From: Candidatus Eremiobacter antarcticus | GTDB lineage: Bacteria; Vulcanimicrobiota; Vulcanimicrobiia; Eremiobacterales; Eremiobacteraceae | Direction of reading: 5' to 3' | Assembly: GCA_003244105.1 (NCBI GenBank) | Contig: QHBK01000019.1 | Span: 228,699-292,698 of the forward strand | DNA: 64,000 bases | Shown: positions 52,842-60,288 of the stretch, piece after piece | Numbering within the stretch: the stretch's first letter is position 1 | How the letters are laid out: each line of letters opens with the position of its first letter | Notes under the pieces: model-generated | Told to the model about the DNA's origin: nothing | Database searches by the model: none | What the model saw: the letters and a program-made list of their open reading frames with translations, nothing else | Program-made: the position numbers and the translations under genes

Positions 52842-53632
52842 GACTGCCGCTTTCTATCGTTTGGAACGATGGTTCGTTCGAGGTATTTAGTACGTGACAA
52901 GTTCCAGGCGTCCAATAGCTGTGCGCCATGGCCGAAGGTATTTGGATCTGCTGTTTGCGCCCACGGCTGCATGAAGCGCCACGCGGCGTCCATGCCGTCA
53001 TCCGGCGGCGTTGACTGTGCGATCCTCGCAGCTGATCGTATGCGCTCATGGCCGCAATCCTTGGCCAGCCAGGTACTGCGATACAGCTCGCGAGCGCCAG
53101 GTGCGGTGACGACGTTATGCAGCAGCCGGGCTGCTTTGCTGGCTTGATCATCAACGTAACGCTTAGCGTCGATGTCGGCGGCCGCGCGAGGATGTGATGA
53201 AGGGCCGATTTCGCGATCGCTTGCCCACAGCGCCGCATACAGAATGACCGCGTGGTACGCAGGGGGGCCCAGACGGCTCTTGTGTGCCGGCGCCGGCTGT
53301 GCTGCCAGGTTGCCCAAGAACTGGATAAGCGCCGGATATCGGCCAGCCGCCCAGACAGCAACAGGTCCGCAAACATTGTCTGCGATGCCGATCTGGGTGG
53401 CGCGTTCCTGGAAGCACTCCCCGATGCGGAAAGCGACGTCAGCTGTCACCGTACGACGCCCTCCCAAGAATGCGGACACAGCCGCTCGCGGATAGGTGTA
53501 CGGGTCATCCGGATCCGTCGCCATCAGCCTCGCAAGCCCCGTGGCGTTTAGCTTGTAATCGTCTATGCGCAGCTTTAGCCAGCTGGACCAGCGTGGGCGG
53601 ACGTAGGCATCAAGCTCAGCCTTGCTTCTCAT
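52838..53632 (-). CDS. HTH regulator-like protein of the integrated element
   Basis: 264 residues. The N-terminal ~80 residues look like a lambda-repressor-type helix-turn-helix (LNATGLARLMATD ... RAAVSAFLGGRRTVTADVAFRIGE). The rest (~95-264) matches nothing I recognise; it is helical and Ala-rich. It overlaps the integrase start by four bases, so both are made from one transcript, and it is divergent from a small XRE gene across 90 bases. By position it is probably the lysogeny-type repressor or a stress-responsive regulator. The family is tentative. Confidence 0.55.
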   Translation of the reverse strand: MRSKAELDAYVRPRWSSWLKLRIDDYKLNATGLARLMATDPDDPYTYPRAAVSAFLGGRRTVTADVAFRIGECFQERATQIGIADNVCGPVAVWAAGRYPALIQFLGNLAAQPAPAHKSRLGPPAYHAVILYAALWASDREIGPSSHPRAAADIDAKRYVDDQASKAARLLHNVVTAPGARELYRSTWLAKDCGHERIRSAARIAQSTPPDDGMDAAWRFMQPWAQTADPNTFGHGAQLLDAWNLSRTKYLERTIVPNDRKRQS

Positions 53633-53722
53633 TGGACGCTTTCAATTCTATCATGACACCTAGAAAGGCGCAAATGCATTTGGTATAAGAGTTGCAATCC
53701 ATGACGCTTTCGGGGAGAGATT
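53633..53722. promoter_or_regulatory. divergent control region of the integrated element
   Basis: Ninety bases separate the repressor-like gene (minus) from the XRE gene (plus). It contains the perfect palindrome AAATGCATTT at 53672-53681, followed by TATAAG, a possible -10 on the plus strand, and GGGGAGAG five bases before the ATG at 53723. The position and palindrome suggest an operator; no binding data exist. Confidence 0.4.
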
Positions 53723-53950
53723 ATGACAAGACTTAGGCTTTGGCGCCAAACGGCCGGGTTGACTCAGCCGGAGGCCGCACTACACATCGGGGTAAGCGTT
53801 GTGGTCTATCGTTATCTCGAGAGCGGCAGGTGGCGCCCCAGCCCCCGCGTCGCCCAGCTGCTCGAAAACGCTCTGGGCGAGCCAGCAGATCGTCTTCTCA
53901 AGCCAGTGAAGGGACCCAAATTATGTGCGCCGATCGCAACGGCCGTCTAG
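53723..53950 (+). CDS. small XRE-family (Cro/CI-type) HTH protein
   Basis: 75 residues. A helix-turn-helix runs from LRLWRQTAGLTQPEAALHIGVSVVVYRYLESG (split, ~5-36) to VAQLLENALGEP. The layout is that of Cro/CI regulators. A good GGGGAGAG ribosome site precedes the ATG. It faces the larger repressor-like gene across a shared control region, as in phage immunity switches. Its 3' end overlaps the next HTH gene by 28 bases. Confidence 0.75.
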   Translation: MTRLRLWRQTAGLTQPEAALHIGVSVVVYRYLESGRWRPSPRVAQLLENALGEPADRLLKPVKGPKLCAPIATAV

Positions 53951-54192
53951 CCGCCTGCATTGAGGCGCCGGTACCCGTCACCGAGGCCGGGCGGGCGACC
54001 TCCGTTCACAACGCGGAAGCGTTGCCGGCGATCCTGACTGTTGATGAAGCGCGTCGCCTCTTGCGGGTGTCACGCGATCGGCTGTACCGATCGATCGCAG
54101 CCGGCGAATTGCCTGTGCTTCGCCTCGGTCGCGTCATCCGGATCGCTCGAGACCCATTGTTGAAAATGATGAACAGCTTGCCGAAAGGCTAA
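53923..54192 (+). CDS. excisionase-type HTH (MerR-like) DNA-binding protein
   Basis: 89 residues from ATG 53923. The C-terminal half is the helix-turn-helix_17 / excisionase fold: ILTVDEARRLLRVSRDRLYRSI then GELPVLRLGRVIRIARDPL. Such proteins bind att-site DNA as recombination directionality factors or act as regulators. It follows the XRE gene with overlap and lies in the same element as the integrase, so a role in excision is plausible but unproven. Confidence 0.72.
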   Translation: MCADRNGRLAACIEAPVPVTEAGRATSVHNAEALPAILTVDEARRLLRVSRDRLYRSIAAGELPVLRLGRVIRIARDPLLKMMNSLPKG

Positions 54193-54258
54193 GCGCTTAA
54201 AACGATGGCCGCCCAGCGTTGAAGCGCCGGCGGCCGTGGATTGGAAGGGCTCTCTCTT

Positions 54259-54447
54259 ATGAAATCAATTCAGCGCCCAGGCGCCCATTCCCCCGAGGCG
54301 TACAAGGCCCGACTCGAAGCCGCGCGAGCCGTCGGCGTGTGCTACAGGCGCTGCCGTGAGCGTATCGGTCGGCTCGAACGCCAAGCTGAGGGCATCGCAG
54401 CTGCAGTAAGGCTTCTTCGAAAAGACGAGCGGACGCGGTCATGGTGA
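54259..54447 (+). CDS. hypothetical small basic protein
   Basis: 62 residues from ATG 54259, with GGAAGG upstream. Highly charged and helical (EAARAVGVCYRRCRERIGRLERQ), no recognised family. It overlaps the next gene by seven bases, so it belongs to the same early operon of the element. Confidence 0.5.
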   Translation: MKSIQRPGAHSPEAYKARLEAARAVGVCYRRCRERIGRLERQAEGIAAAVRLLRKDERTRSW

Positions 54448-54788
54448 GTGCGGAACTTCATGCGCTCGAGGAGTGGTTTGATCGGTTCGAGCGCGCACTG
54501 CGTGTATCGGTCGAGGTTCAAGCGCAGGCGCCTGATGATCTGCGAGCCCTCGGCATCCCCACGCCCGACCTGCGATGGCATCAGGCGCGCGAGTACCTTC
54601 ACGAGCTCACAGTGCTTGGCCGCAATGAACGCGAGTCGGCGTTTCTTGAGCTGATGATCCTAGCCCACGTCAAGATCGCATGGTGGCGCGCCGGTAGGCC
54701 CGGCTTTAGCCCAGGCCAAGACTTGTTAGAGGATGCCTTATTGTGGGCGAAACGGAGTTTCAATCAGCCGCGGACACCAACAGTGTGA
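54441..54788 (+). CDS. hypothetical protein upstream of DUF3631 gene
   Basis: 115 residues, mostly helical, with several Trp residues (EEWFDRFERAL, KIAWWRAGRPGF). No family is recognised. It overlaps the gene before it by seven bases, and its stop overlaps the GTG start proposed for the DUF3631 ATPase by four bases. This tight coupling suggests a partner of the ATPase. Confidence 0.55.
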   Translation: MVSAELHALEEWFDRFERALRVSVEVQAQAPDDLRALGIPTPDLRWHQAREYLHELTVLGRNERESAFLELMILAHVKIAWWRAGRPGFSPGQDLLEDALLWAKRSFNQPRTPTV

Positions 54789-56047
54789 GCCGAATATCTG
54801 ACACAATCGACCAGATCACGAAGCATTCTCATACCAACGGCATCCCCAGCGCCGCGGTGAACGGAGCGGAGCTGCTCTCAAGCGTTGCCGGCTACCTCAA
54901 TCGGTTTGTCCGCATGCCGGCCGGCGCCAGCGATGCGTTCGCAGCGTTCGTGACGCACACGCACCTCGCGCCGCGCCTGGACATCGTCGCGTACGTCCAC
55001 ATCTTCTCAGCTGAGAAACAGTGCGGCAAGACGGTTCTGATGGATTCTGCCAAACCGCTGTGCGCCAACTCGCTCAACGCCGGCGATGCGAGCGTGGCCG
55101 CGATCGCGCGGTCGCTTGCCAAACCCAGGACGGTATTCATCGACGAGCTGGATGCTCTGTTGAAGGGCGACAAGGAACGGGCTGAAGTGTTGCGCGGGAT
55201 CCTCAATCAAGGCTACAAGAAAGGCGGCACGTACCTTCGATGCGAGCCGCCAAAGTACGAGGCCGTCGAATTCCCGATCTTCGGGCCTAAGGTCTTCGCG
55301 GGCATCGGTCGCCGAAGTCTGCCGGACACCCTACGCGATCGGTCCGTTCCGATTGCCCTCGAGAAGATCATGCCCGAGGATGTCATAGAGCCGCTGTTCG
55401 AGCGCCGCGTGCTGGGCGCTGCCATCGCGCTGCACGATCGCACGAAGGCGTGGGCCGAGCATAACGGCGACCGGATCGTCGCCCGCATAGACGAGCTGTA
55501 CCAAGAGCGCAGATCCGAGCCCGTACTGTCGCGGCTGTCGCCTCGCGCCTTCGAGATATGGGTTGCCCTGGTCGCCATCTGCGACGCCGCCGGCGCAGAC
55601 TGGCCGGCTCGGATCCGTATCGCCGCCGAGTCCCTGATGCTGGGTGAGGACGTCGAGGACCGCTCGCAAAAAGAACGCCTGCTCTCCAACGTCTACAGCG
55701 TCTTTGAGGGCCAAGATGTCACTGAGCTGCCCGGCGTAGATCCGCAGACTGTCGAGCGGATCCAGTCTGTCGAGTTGGCTCATAGGCTCAATGCGAACGA
55801 AGAGTGGGAATGGGCCGACTGGAGCCGCAGAGACAAGGACCGAGGAATCAAGCCGCGTCAGATCGCCACCCTTCTCAAAGAGTTCCGCATCCGCCCAAAG
55901 ACGATTCGGGAGGGCGACGAGGTCTTCAAGGGTTACGAGCGCGGGCAGTTCGAGAACGTGTGGAAGGCCTACCGTGTCACCGCTGTTGCCTCTCCCCCCC
56001 ATGCAGATCAGTTACATCGGTTACAACCTGATAACATGCGGGTTTGA
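54785..56047 (+). CDS. DUF3631 family P-loop ATPase (mobile-element replication type)
   Basis: About 420 residues from GTG 54785 (a GTGA overlap with the preceding stop; the frame is open from 54743). Walker A-like SAEKQCGKTVLMD (~77-89) and Walker B VFIDELDALL (~118-127) are clear. KVFAGIGRRSLPDTLRDRSVPI carries a probable sensor and arginine finger, and the later LSRLSPRAFEIWVALVAICDAAGADW is the DUF3631 domain. Such proteins occur in phages and integrative elements, often fused to or beside primases, and are presumed helicase-like. No primase is seen here. The last residues differ from relatives; a run of seven C at ~55994-56000 may hide a frameshift, since the next frame reads RSVTSVTT. 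Confidence 0.75.
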   Translation: MSRISDTIDQITKHSHTNGIPSAAVNGAELLSSVAGYLNRFVRMPAGASDAFAAFVTHTHLAPRLDIVAYVHIFSAEKQCGKTVLMDSAKPLCANSLNAGDASVAAIARSLAKPRTVFIDELDALLKGDKERAEVLRGILNQGYKKGGTYLRCEPPKYEAVEFPIFGPKVFAGIGRRSLPDTLRDRSVPIALEKIMPEDVIEPLFERRVLGAAIALHDRTKAWAEHNGDRIVARIDELYQERRSEPVLSRLSPRAFEIWVALVAICDAAGADWPARIRIAAESLMLGEDVEDRSQKERLLSNVYSVFEGQDVTELPGVDPQTVERIQSVELAHRLNANEEWEWADWSRRDKDRGIKPRQIATLLKEFRIRPKTIREGDEVFKGYERGQFENVWKAYRVTAVASPPHADQLHRLQPDNMRV

Positions 56048-56135
56048 CCCCTATTTCCAATCGGTTACAAACAGGCGATGTAACCGATGTGCAAACGGGT
56101 TCAAACACTGATGAAATGGACGATGTAACCGATGT
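56010..56135. repeat. cluster of GATGTAACCGAT repeats in both orientations
   Basis: Copies related to GATGTAACCGATGT occur at about 56076 and 56113-56127 (two in tandem), with inverse copies reading ACATCGGTTACA near 56016 and ATCGGTTACA near 56063. They encode the Val-Thr-Asp repeats on the plus strand, but the inverted copies give the block iteron-like symmetry. Confidence 0.5.
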
Positions 56136-56238
56136 AACCGATAAATCGCCGGGGTTTGGGGATGAGGCCCCCTTTGAGGCCGATCCGACAGACTTGGAGG
56201 CCGGCCGGTATGAGTATGGCCGGGACGATGTCTCTTGA
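56044..56238 (+). CDS. small ORF after the DUF3631 gene, possible remnant of its tail
   Basis: 64 residues from TTG 56044, which overlaps the DUF3631 stop (TTGA). It contains DVTDV repeats (GDVTDVQ, DDVTDVTDK) and an acidic end. Relatives of DUF3631 proteins often finish with such Val-Thr-Asp repeats, so this may once have been the end of that protein, now cut off by stop codons. It could be a real coupled peptide. Confidence 0.35.
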   Translation: MTPISNRLQTGDVTDVQTGSNTDEMDDVTDVTDKSPGFGDEAPFEADPTDLEAGRYEYGRDDVS

Positions 56239-56672
56239 GGCGACACATAAAACCCACCGCCTTTCACAAGTCCCAGCTTAGCTGGACGCTCTTGTCTCAA
56301 TCGCTGTCGAGCTCACTCGTGGGTGTGAACGTAGAGCGGCTTCGAACAGCTGTCCAAGATTCCGTAGGCCGGGGCCGCAAGGGTAGATTGCTCTTTGCGC
56401 TGGCGCTGAAGCTGGCCAATCACTACCAGCGCCAGCCGGAGGCCGAGCTCTTCCCGGCCGCGGCACTCGAGCTCGCCGCAGATGCCGCGACGCGCGGCGG
56501 GTACCGCCACGGGAAGACACCGCCGACTACAACCGCCCGGCTGGCGCTAGCGAACTCCAAGGTCGCTCTCTTCTTCCCCCATGCCCTCAAGCTCGCCGGG
56601 CTGTCCGAGCAGCAGATCCAAAGCTCGAAGGCAGCGCTGTACCCGACCGTCGCCGGATCCTGGAGCGCATGA
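56235..56672 (+). CDS. hypothetical protein of the integrated element
   Basis: 145 residues from TTG 56235, overlapping the preceding stop. No family recognised. The sequence is Leu/Ala-rich and helical (GRLLFALALKLANHYQRQPE, LFPAAALELAADAATRGG). Codon pattern and coupling suggest it is real, but the start is uncertain. It ends inside the next gene if that gene begins at its first ATG. Confidence 0.4.
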   Translation: MRRHIKPTAFHKSQLSWTLLSQSLSSSLVGVNVERLRTAVQDSVGRGRKGRLLFALALKLANHYQRQPEAELFPAAALELAADAATRGGYRHGKTPPTTTARLALANSKVALFFPHALKLAGLSEQQIQSSKAALYPTVAGSWSA

Positions 56673-57135
56673 GCTGAGCCGAAACTTCGACCAGCGGATC
56701 GCTAGAGGGAAGCTTCGCAAGACCGACCGCTGGCAGATTTGGAAGGCCGAAAAAATCCAAAAGCTGGAGGCTCAGTTCGGCGTCGGGCTTAGGCGCAATC
56801 GTGAGCGCGCGTTCCTGCGCGCTTTCATGGCGGTGCACGCGCGCCGGCTGCAAGAAGCACCGGCCATCGAGATGCCGCGCACCGAGGCGAAGCAGCTCGC
56901 TGAGAAGGCGGTCGAGATCGCCGGCTACAAGCGCCCGGGCGCCGGCATACGGCTGATGAAGCTCCCCCGGATCCAGGCCGCGATGGGTGACGCCTTCACC
57001 CGAGTCGGCGCATCGATCGAGGATGCGGTCGGAGTCATCATTGAAATCGCGCATGATGAGACTGTCGATCCTGGCGTCCGTCTGTCGGCCGCATTGCTAC
57101 GCTTCCGCCTCACGACGGGCCTGGCGCCGACGTGA
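56581..57135 (+). CDS. terminase small subunit-like protein
   Basis: Up to 184 residues. The first ~30 overlap the preceding ORF and are probably not translated; no in-frame ATG lies between, so a CTG near 56669 or this ATG must serve. The core LRRNRERAFLRAFMAVHARR and AEKAVEIAGYKRPGAGIRLMKLPRIQAAMG resembles phage terminase small subunits (the 'AGY...A..LM..P.VQ' pattern), which bind packaging sites. No large subunit is found here. The rest is a helical C-terminus (~140-184). Moderate confidence in the family. Confidence 0.5.
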   Translation: MPSSSPGCPSSRSKARRQRCTRPSPDPGAHELSRNFDQRIARGKLRKTDRWQIWKAEKIQKLEAQFGVGLRRNRERAFLRAFMAVHARRLQEAPAIEMPRTEAKQLAEKAVEIAGYKRPGAGIRLMKLPRIQAAMGDAFTRVGASIEDAVGVIIEIAHDETVDPGVRLSAALLRFRLTTGLAPT

Positions 57136-57257
57136 TCGCAGACGGTTACAACGCACGCTCGAGCTGACAGGTTTTTTGATGACGCGGTGTTCGAAAAAAC
57201 GCCGGCGCCTCTACCAACCAAGGGTCAGGATCTGTAAGTCCCATCCGCACTAGGGCG

Positions 57258-57488
57258 TCATCGGCGGCGTTCGTTGACCACCGCAGCCGCGGCAGCCGCG
57301 CAGATGACCGCGAGACTTTCCATCCTTGCTTGCATGCGCCACGTGCCGCAAATGCCGCCCCTGCCAAAACCACGGCAGCCCGTGTAAACGGAGCTTGCAT
57401 CCTCGCGGCCTAAGAGATGCGCGTATATCAGCGCGAGCAGCGCTATGGCCATCAGTGCGATGACCCACCGGATCGTGACCTTATCCAT
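57258..57488 (-). CDS. small membrane protein B of a coupled pair
   Basis: 76 residues. One transmembrane helix near the N-terminus (VIALMAIALLALIYAHLL), then a region with three Cys and several Gly (SVYTGCRGFGRGGICGTW) and an Ala-rich segment. Its ATG overlaps the stop of the 45-residue gene upstream (TGATG). No family recognised. On the opposite strand to the rest of the element, downstream of the terminase-like gene; a lysis or envelope role is possible but not shown. Confidence 0.5.
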   Translation of the reverse strand: MDKVTIRWVIALMAIALLALIYAHLLGREDASSVYTGCRGFGRGGICGTWRMQARMESLAVICAAAAAAVVNERRR

Positions 57489-57625
57489 CAGGGTTTAGGG
57501 ACGGGCTCTTGCGTGCTTTGTACCGGCTTGTCTTTGGCGTGGATGCGATCGTAGATATAAGGGCCTACGATCACGCCGTAAAGCACGACCAACAGGAACA
57601 AAAAACCGCTCTGCCCTACTGTCAT
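57488..57625 (-). CDS. 45-residue small membrane protein A of a coupled pair
   Basis: Starts MTVGQSGFLFLLVVLYGVIV and has a single helix (~7-22), followed by a soluble basic/Pro-containing tail ending QEPVPKP. Its stop is joined to the next start (TGATG), so the two peptides are made together. A GAGCGG sits a few bases before the ATG. No family recognised. Holin/antiholin or other phage-envelope roles are conceivable from size and topology only. Confidence 0.45.
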   Translation of the reverse strand: MTVGQSGFLFLLVVLYGVIVGPYIYDRIHAKDKPVQSTQEPVPKP

Positions 57626-57891
57626 TGTCCGCTCGGCGGCGTTTCGCCAGCGCAGGCGGAATCAACTGCCGCTCGGGCGAGCCTGGGAATCTGGATGGCG
57701 CCACGATTTTCTATTGCGTGCGCGCCTGGGTGTGGAAGAAAGTCAGAGGAACGTTGCAGCCACGTAGATGTGAGAAGCGCGATACGTGGCGGAAATGGCG
57801 CGGCGTCGCCGCTTCATGACGTGGGTACCCCACCCCAATATCTTACAGGTCTGGAGCTGACCCGATTCGGTGGAGAGTTTTTGGTTGGACA

Positions 57892-58788
57892 TCACGCCGC
57901 GTGACGCATCTGACGTTCGAACTCGGCGGGTGAGATCGAGCCGATCGAGGTGTGCCGGCGCTGTGAGTTGTAGAAGCCTTCGATGTAGTCGAAAACGGCG
58001 AGCTTGGCTTCGCGCTGATCTTTGAACCGATGCCGGTCGAGCAGCTCGCATTCGAGGGTCGCGTTGAAGCTCTCGCACATCGCGTTGTCGTAGCAGTCGC
58101 CGACCGAGCCCATCGAAGGACGCACGCCGGCTTGTTGGCAGCGCCTTCCAAAGGCAATCGACGTGTACTGGCACCCCTGATCAGAGTGGTGGATCACGTT
58201 GACCGGTTTGCGCCGATACAGCGCCATCTCCAGCGCATCCAGCACGAGCTCGGTGCGCAAATGCGTCGCCATCGCCCAACCCACCACCCGGCGGCTGAAC
58301 ACGTCGAGCACGATCGCCACGAACAAGAAGCCTGCCCAGGTCGGCACGTAGGTGATGTCCGCCACCCAGAGTTGATTGGGCGCGCTTGCCACGAACTTGC
58401 GATCAACCAGATCTGGTGCCGGCCGTGCATCGACGTCGCGCACGGTCGTCGTGAAGCCCTTGCGCCGGCTAGCCCCGTGGATATGGCGTTCGCGCATCAA
58501 TCGCGCCACTCGCTTGCCGCTGGCGTGTACGCCTTCATCGCGCAGATCCTCGTGCAAGCGCGGTCGGCCATAGGTCTGTCGCGATTTGCGAAACAGCATC
58601 TCGAGGCGATCGCCAAGCAGCACATCTGCTAGCTTGCGCTTACAGGGCAGCCGTTTGCGCCACGCATAGTAGCCGCTGGTCGAGACGCCCAGCACGCGGC
58701 ATTGCGTAGTGACCGGCCACAAGGCTTGGTGCGCTCTTACGAATTCGAAGACTTTGGTGGAATCGAATCGGTCTCGCGTGCGAACCAA
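57892..58788 (-). CDS. IS3-family transposase OrfB (integrase core)
   Basis: 298 residues. The HTH_21-like N-terminus (RQTYGRPRLHEDLRDEGV) precedes an rve integrase core with the DDE triad: Asp in LWVADITYVPTW, Asp in VIHHSDQGCQYTS, Glu in NAMCESFNATLECE. The C-terminus RRHTSIGSISPAEFE is typical of IS3. It is normally made only as an OrfAB fusion by -1 frameshifting at the A7 run; the TTG at 58788 need not be used. All catalytic residues are intact, so the element may be active. Confidence 0.95.
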   Translation of the reverse strand: MVRTRDRFDSTKVFEFVRAHQALWPVTTQCRVLGVSTSGYYAWRKRLPCKRKLADVLLGDRLEMLFRKSRQTYGRPRLHEDLRDEGVHASGKRVARLMRERHIHGASRRKGFTTTVRDVDARPAPDLVDRKFVASAPNQLWVADITYVPTWAGFLFVAIVLDVFSRRVVGWAMATHLRTELVLDALEMALYRRKPVNVIHHSDQGCQYTSIAFGRRCQQAGVRPSMGSVGDCYDNAMCESFNATLECELLDRHRFKDQREAKLAVFDYIEGFYNSQRRHTSIGSISPAEFERQMRHAA

Positions 58789-59051
58789 GCCGCGGCTTTT
58801 TTTAAGATATCTCGCTCGGTCTCGAGCTGGCGAACCTGCTTGCGCAGCTTCACGATCTCGCCGTGCTCGACGCTCGTCAGGCCATCGCTGCGACGACCGG
58901 TGTCGAGATCGTCTTGCCTAAGCCAGTTCACAATCGTCTGCCGAGAGAGCTTGAAATCGCGAGCGACTTGCGTGGCGTTCTTGCCTGACCGGATCAATTC
59001 CAAAACTTGTTGACGGAATTCAGGCGGATAGGACCGTACTAACTTGGTCAT
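58737..59051 (-). CDS. IS3-family transposase OrfA
   Basis: 104 residues from ATG 59051 (AAAGGG upstream). A helix-turn-helix of the transposase_8 family reads YPPEFRQQVLELIRSGKNAT and FKLSRQTIVNWLRQ, followed by a leucine-zipper-like coiled coil (EIVKLRKQVRQLETERDILKKA, split at ~65-87). It binds the terminal repeats. It reads across the A7 run and continues ~17 residues before its own stop. Confidence 0.95.
   Translation of the reverse strand: MTKLVRSYPPEFRQQVLELIRSGKNATQVARDFKLSRQTIVNWLRQDDLDTGRRSDGLTSVEHGEIVKLRKQVRQLETERDILKKAAAWFARETDSIPPKSSNS
58797..58803 (-). promoter_or_regulatory. programmed -1 frameshift site of the IS3 element
   Basis: Seven consecutive A on the minus strand in the context CTT-AAA-AAA-AGC, at the orfA/orfB overlap. 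OrfA reads ATC TTA AAA AAA GCC; slipping back one base enters the orfB frame. A7 is the usual IS3 slippery motif. Confidence 0.85.
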
Positions 59052-59107
59052 GGTGGACCCTTTCTCCGCAAATGCGGAAGTGTCCACTAAACCGGGTCAG
59101 CTCCACA

Positions 59108-59373
59108 TTGCTGGAGGGGAGTTTGTAGCGACCAACAGCAGCGGGCAGTGGAAGATAATCTTCGGCGCTGGTGGTGTGTTCACCGCGGCCGAGCTAACGA
59201 GCTATGGGATACCATCCCAAACCGCCAGCGCTTTGGTCGCTGGAATGACTCCGCCGGCGCCAACACCGACGCCAACGTCGAACCCCACGCCTACCCCCGA
59301 TAAATCCGTTCCCAACATTTGCCCGCCGCGATGCGCACCATCGACCGCTGCACCAACGCCTCCGCCAGGATAG
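59108..59373 (+). pseudogene. C-terminal fragment of a gene cut off by the IS element
   Basis: The frame runs from the right end of the IS element to a stop at 59373 with no start of its own outside the IS. It reads GEFVATNSSGQWKIIFGAGG, SYGIPSQTASALVAGM and a Pro/Thr-rich tail (PTPTPTSNPTPTPDK). It looks like the end of a phage or surface protein. No matching N-terminus is evident left of the IS. Confidence 0.35.
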
Positions 59374-59440
59374 ACCGTTAAGGTCGCTATGCTTATCGCG
59401 CATCAGTCTTTACTGCCGTTGCGTTCTATCTCTTGCGAAC

Positions 59441-60019
59441 TCATGGAGCAGACTTAGTTAGTCCATATTTCAAGCTCAGATCAGCGTTATCACCAACGAA
59501 GAAAAGTTCGCGTGTATCTAGGTGAGCTTCCCACTGCCACCCGGCTCCTTTGGTGTTACAATAGCAGACCAGATATGTGTGCTTGCTCGTGTGTTTCAGC
59601 GCTTTTAAATAGTTATCTTGATCTAGCATAGCTTCAATCTTTTTGAAAGCGCTCTTTGGGTTCGGCGTGGCCATCCTGATTTCACCGCGCGCCCAATCGG
59701 CCTTCCATTCATTTGTTGGCTTTTCGTTTTTGATGCCGACTAGGTACTGGCGGTCCCCTTTTTCGCGTACAAGGTCGACGGCTCGTACCTTTTCTGAATC
59801 TAGGTCATCAGGCGAATCAATCAGGTAAGCTAGGGCGTTCGTCGGCGCTGGGCTTGGGGTCGGGTTCGTCACGCAAGGCAGATTACATGACGCGCCACTC
59901 AGCCGGTCAACACGCATTACAGTTCCGCCGGCTAGATGAAAGTATTGATAGCGAAATAAGAGCTGGTAGCAGACTGCAAAAACAACAAGTGCCAAGATCG
60001 CGACGAAATAGCGATTCAA
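59441..60019 (-). CDS. membrane-anchored protein of unknown function
   Basis: 192 residues. One N-terminal helix (YFVAILALVVFAVCYQLLF) anchors it. A Pro/Thr-rich linker (TNPTPSPAPTN) follows, then a compact C-terminal domain (~85-192) with KHTYLVCYCNTKGAGWQWE and LDTRELFFVGDNADLSLKYGL. It matches nothing I recognise. The coding DNA is visibly more AT-rich than the housekeeping region, suggesting recent transfer with the element. No linked partner gene is evident. Confidence 0.6.
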   Translation of the reverse strand: MNRYFVAILALVVFAVCYQLLFRYQYFHLAGGTVMRVDRLSGASCNLPCVTNPTPSPAPTNALAYLIDSPDDLDSEKVRAVDLVREKGDRQYLVGIKNEKPTNEWKADWARGEIRMATPNPKSAFKKIEAMLDQDNYLKALKHTSKHTYLVCYCNTKGAGWQWEAHLDTRELFFVGDNADLSLKYGLTKSAP

Positions 60020-60288
60020 GCCTTTTTTCCTTCATAAATGCGAAGCCGTCGTACTAAGCAGTGGTCGGAGCACTTCCGAGCCGACCAAGCCCATTGACGA
60101 TATGCCGGCTCGCCCCTCCGTCATTACATCGAGACTTCTGTGCAGATGTTTAGTACTTGTGCAGACATCGTAGCGGGGAGTGGAAAGTGGACGTCCAGCC
60201 TAAGTGCAGGACGCGCAGAACGACGTCGCTACCTTCATATTACTTCTATCGGGTTGTGTCTCTCACTCATGAAGATGCGAAACCAAGG

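Larger units (their letters stand above)
57850..59107 (-). mobile_element. IS3-family insertion sequence, complete
   Basis: About 1.25 kb with imperfect terminal inverted repeats of ~28 bases beginning TGGAGCTGACCCG on each end (left inner edge from 57852, right from 59105). It holds orfA and orfB in the -1 arrangement with a slippery A7 run between. I see no matching target duplication next to either end (AGG on the left, TTG on the right), so it may be old or rearranged. Confidence 0.9.

Noticed and set aside
56010..56135. Possible CRISPR-like array of GATGTAACC units
   Set aside because: Units are irregularly spaced, in both orientations and without spacers; they fit coding Val-Thr-Asp repeats.
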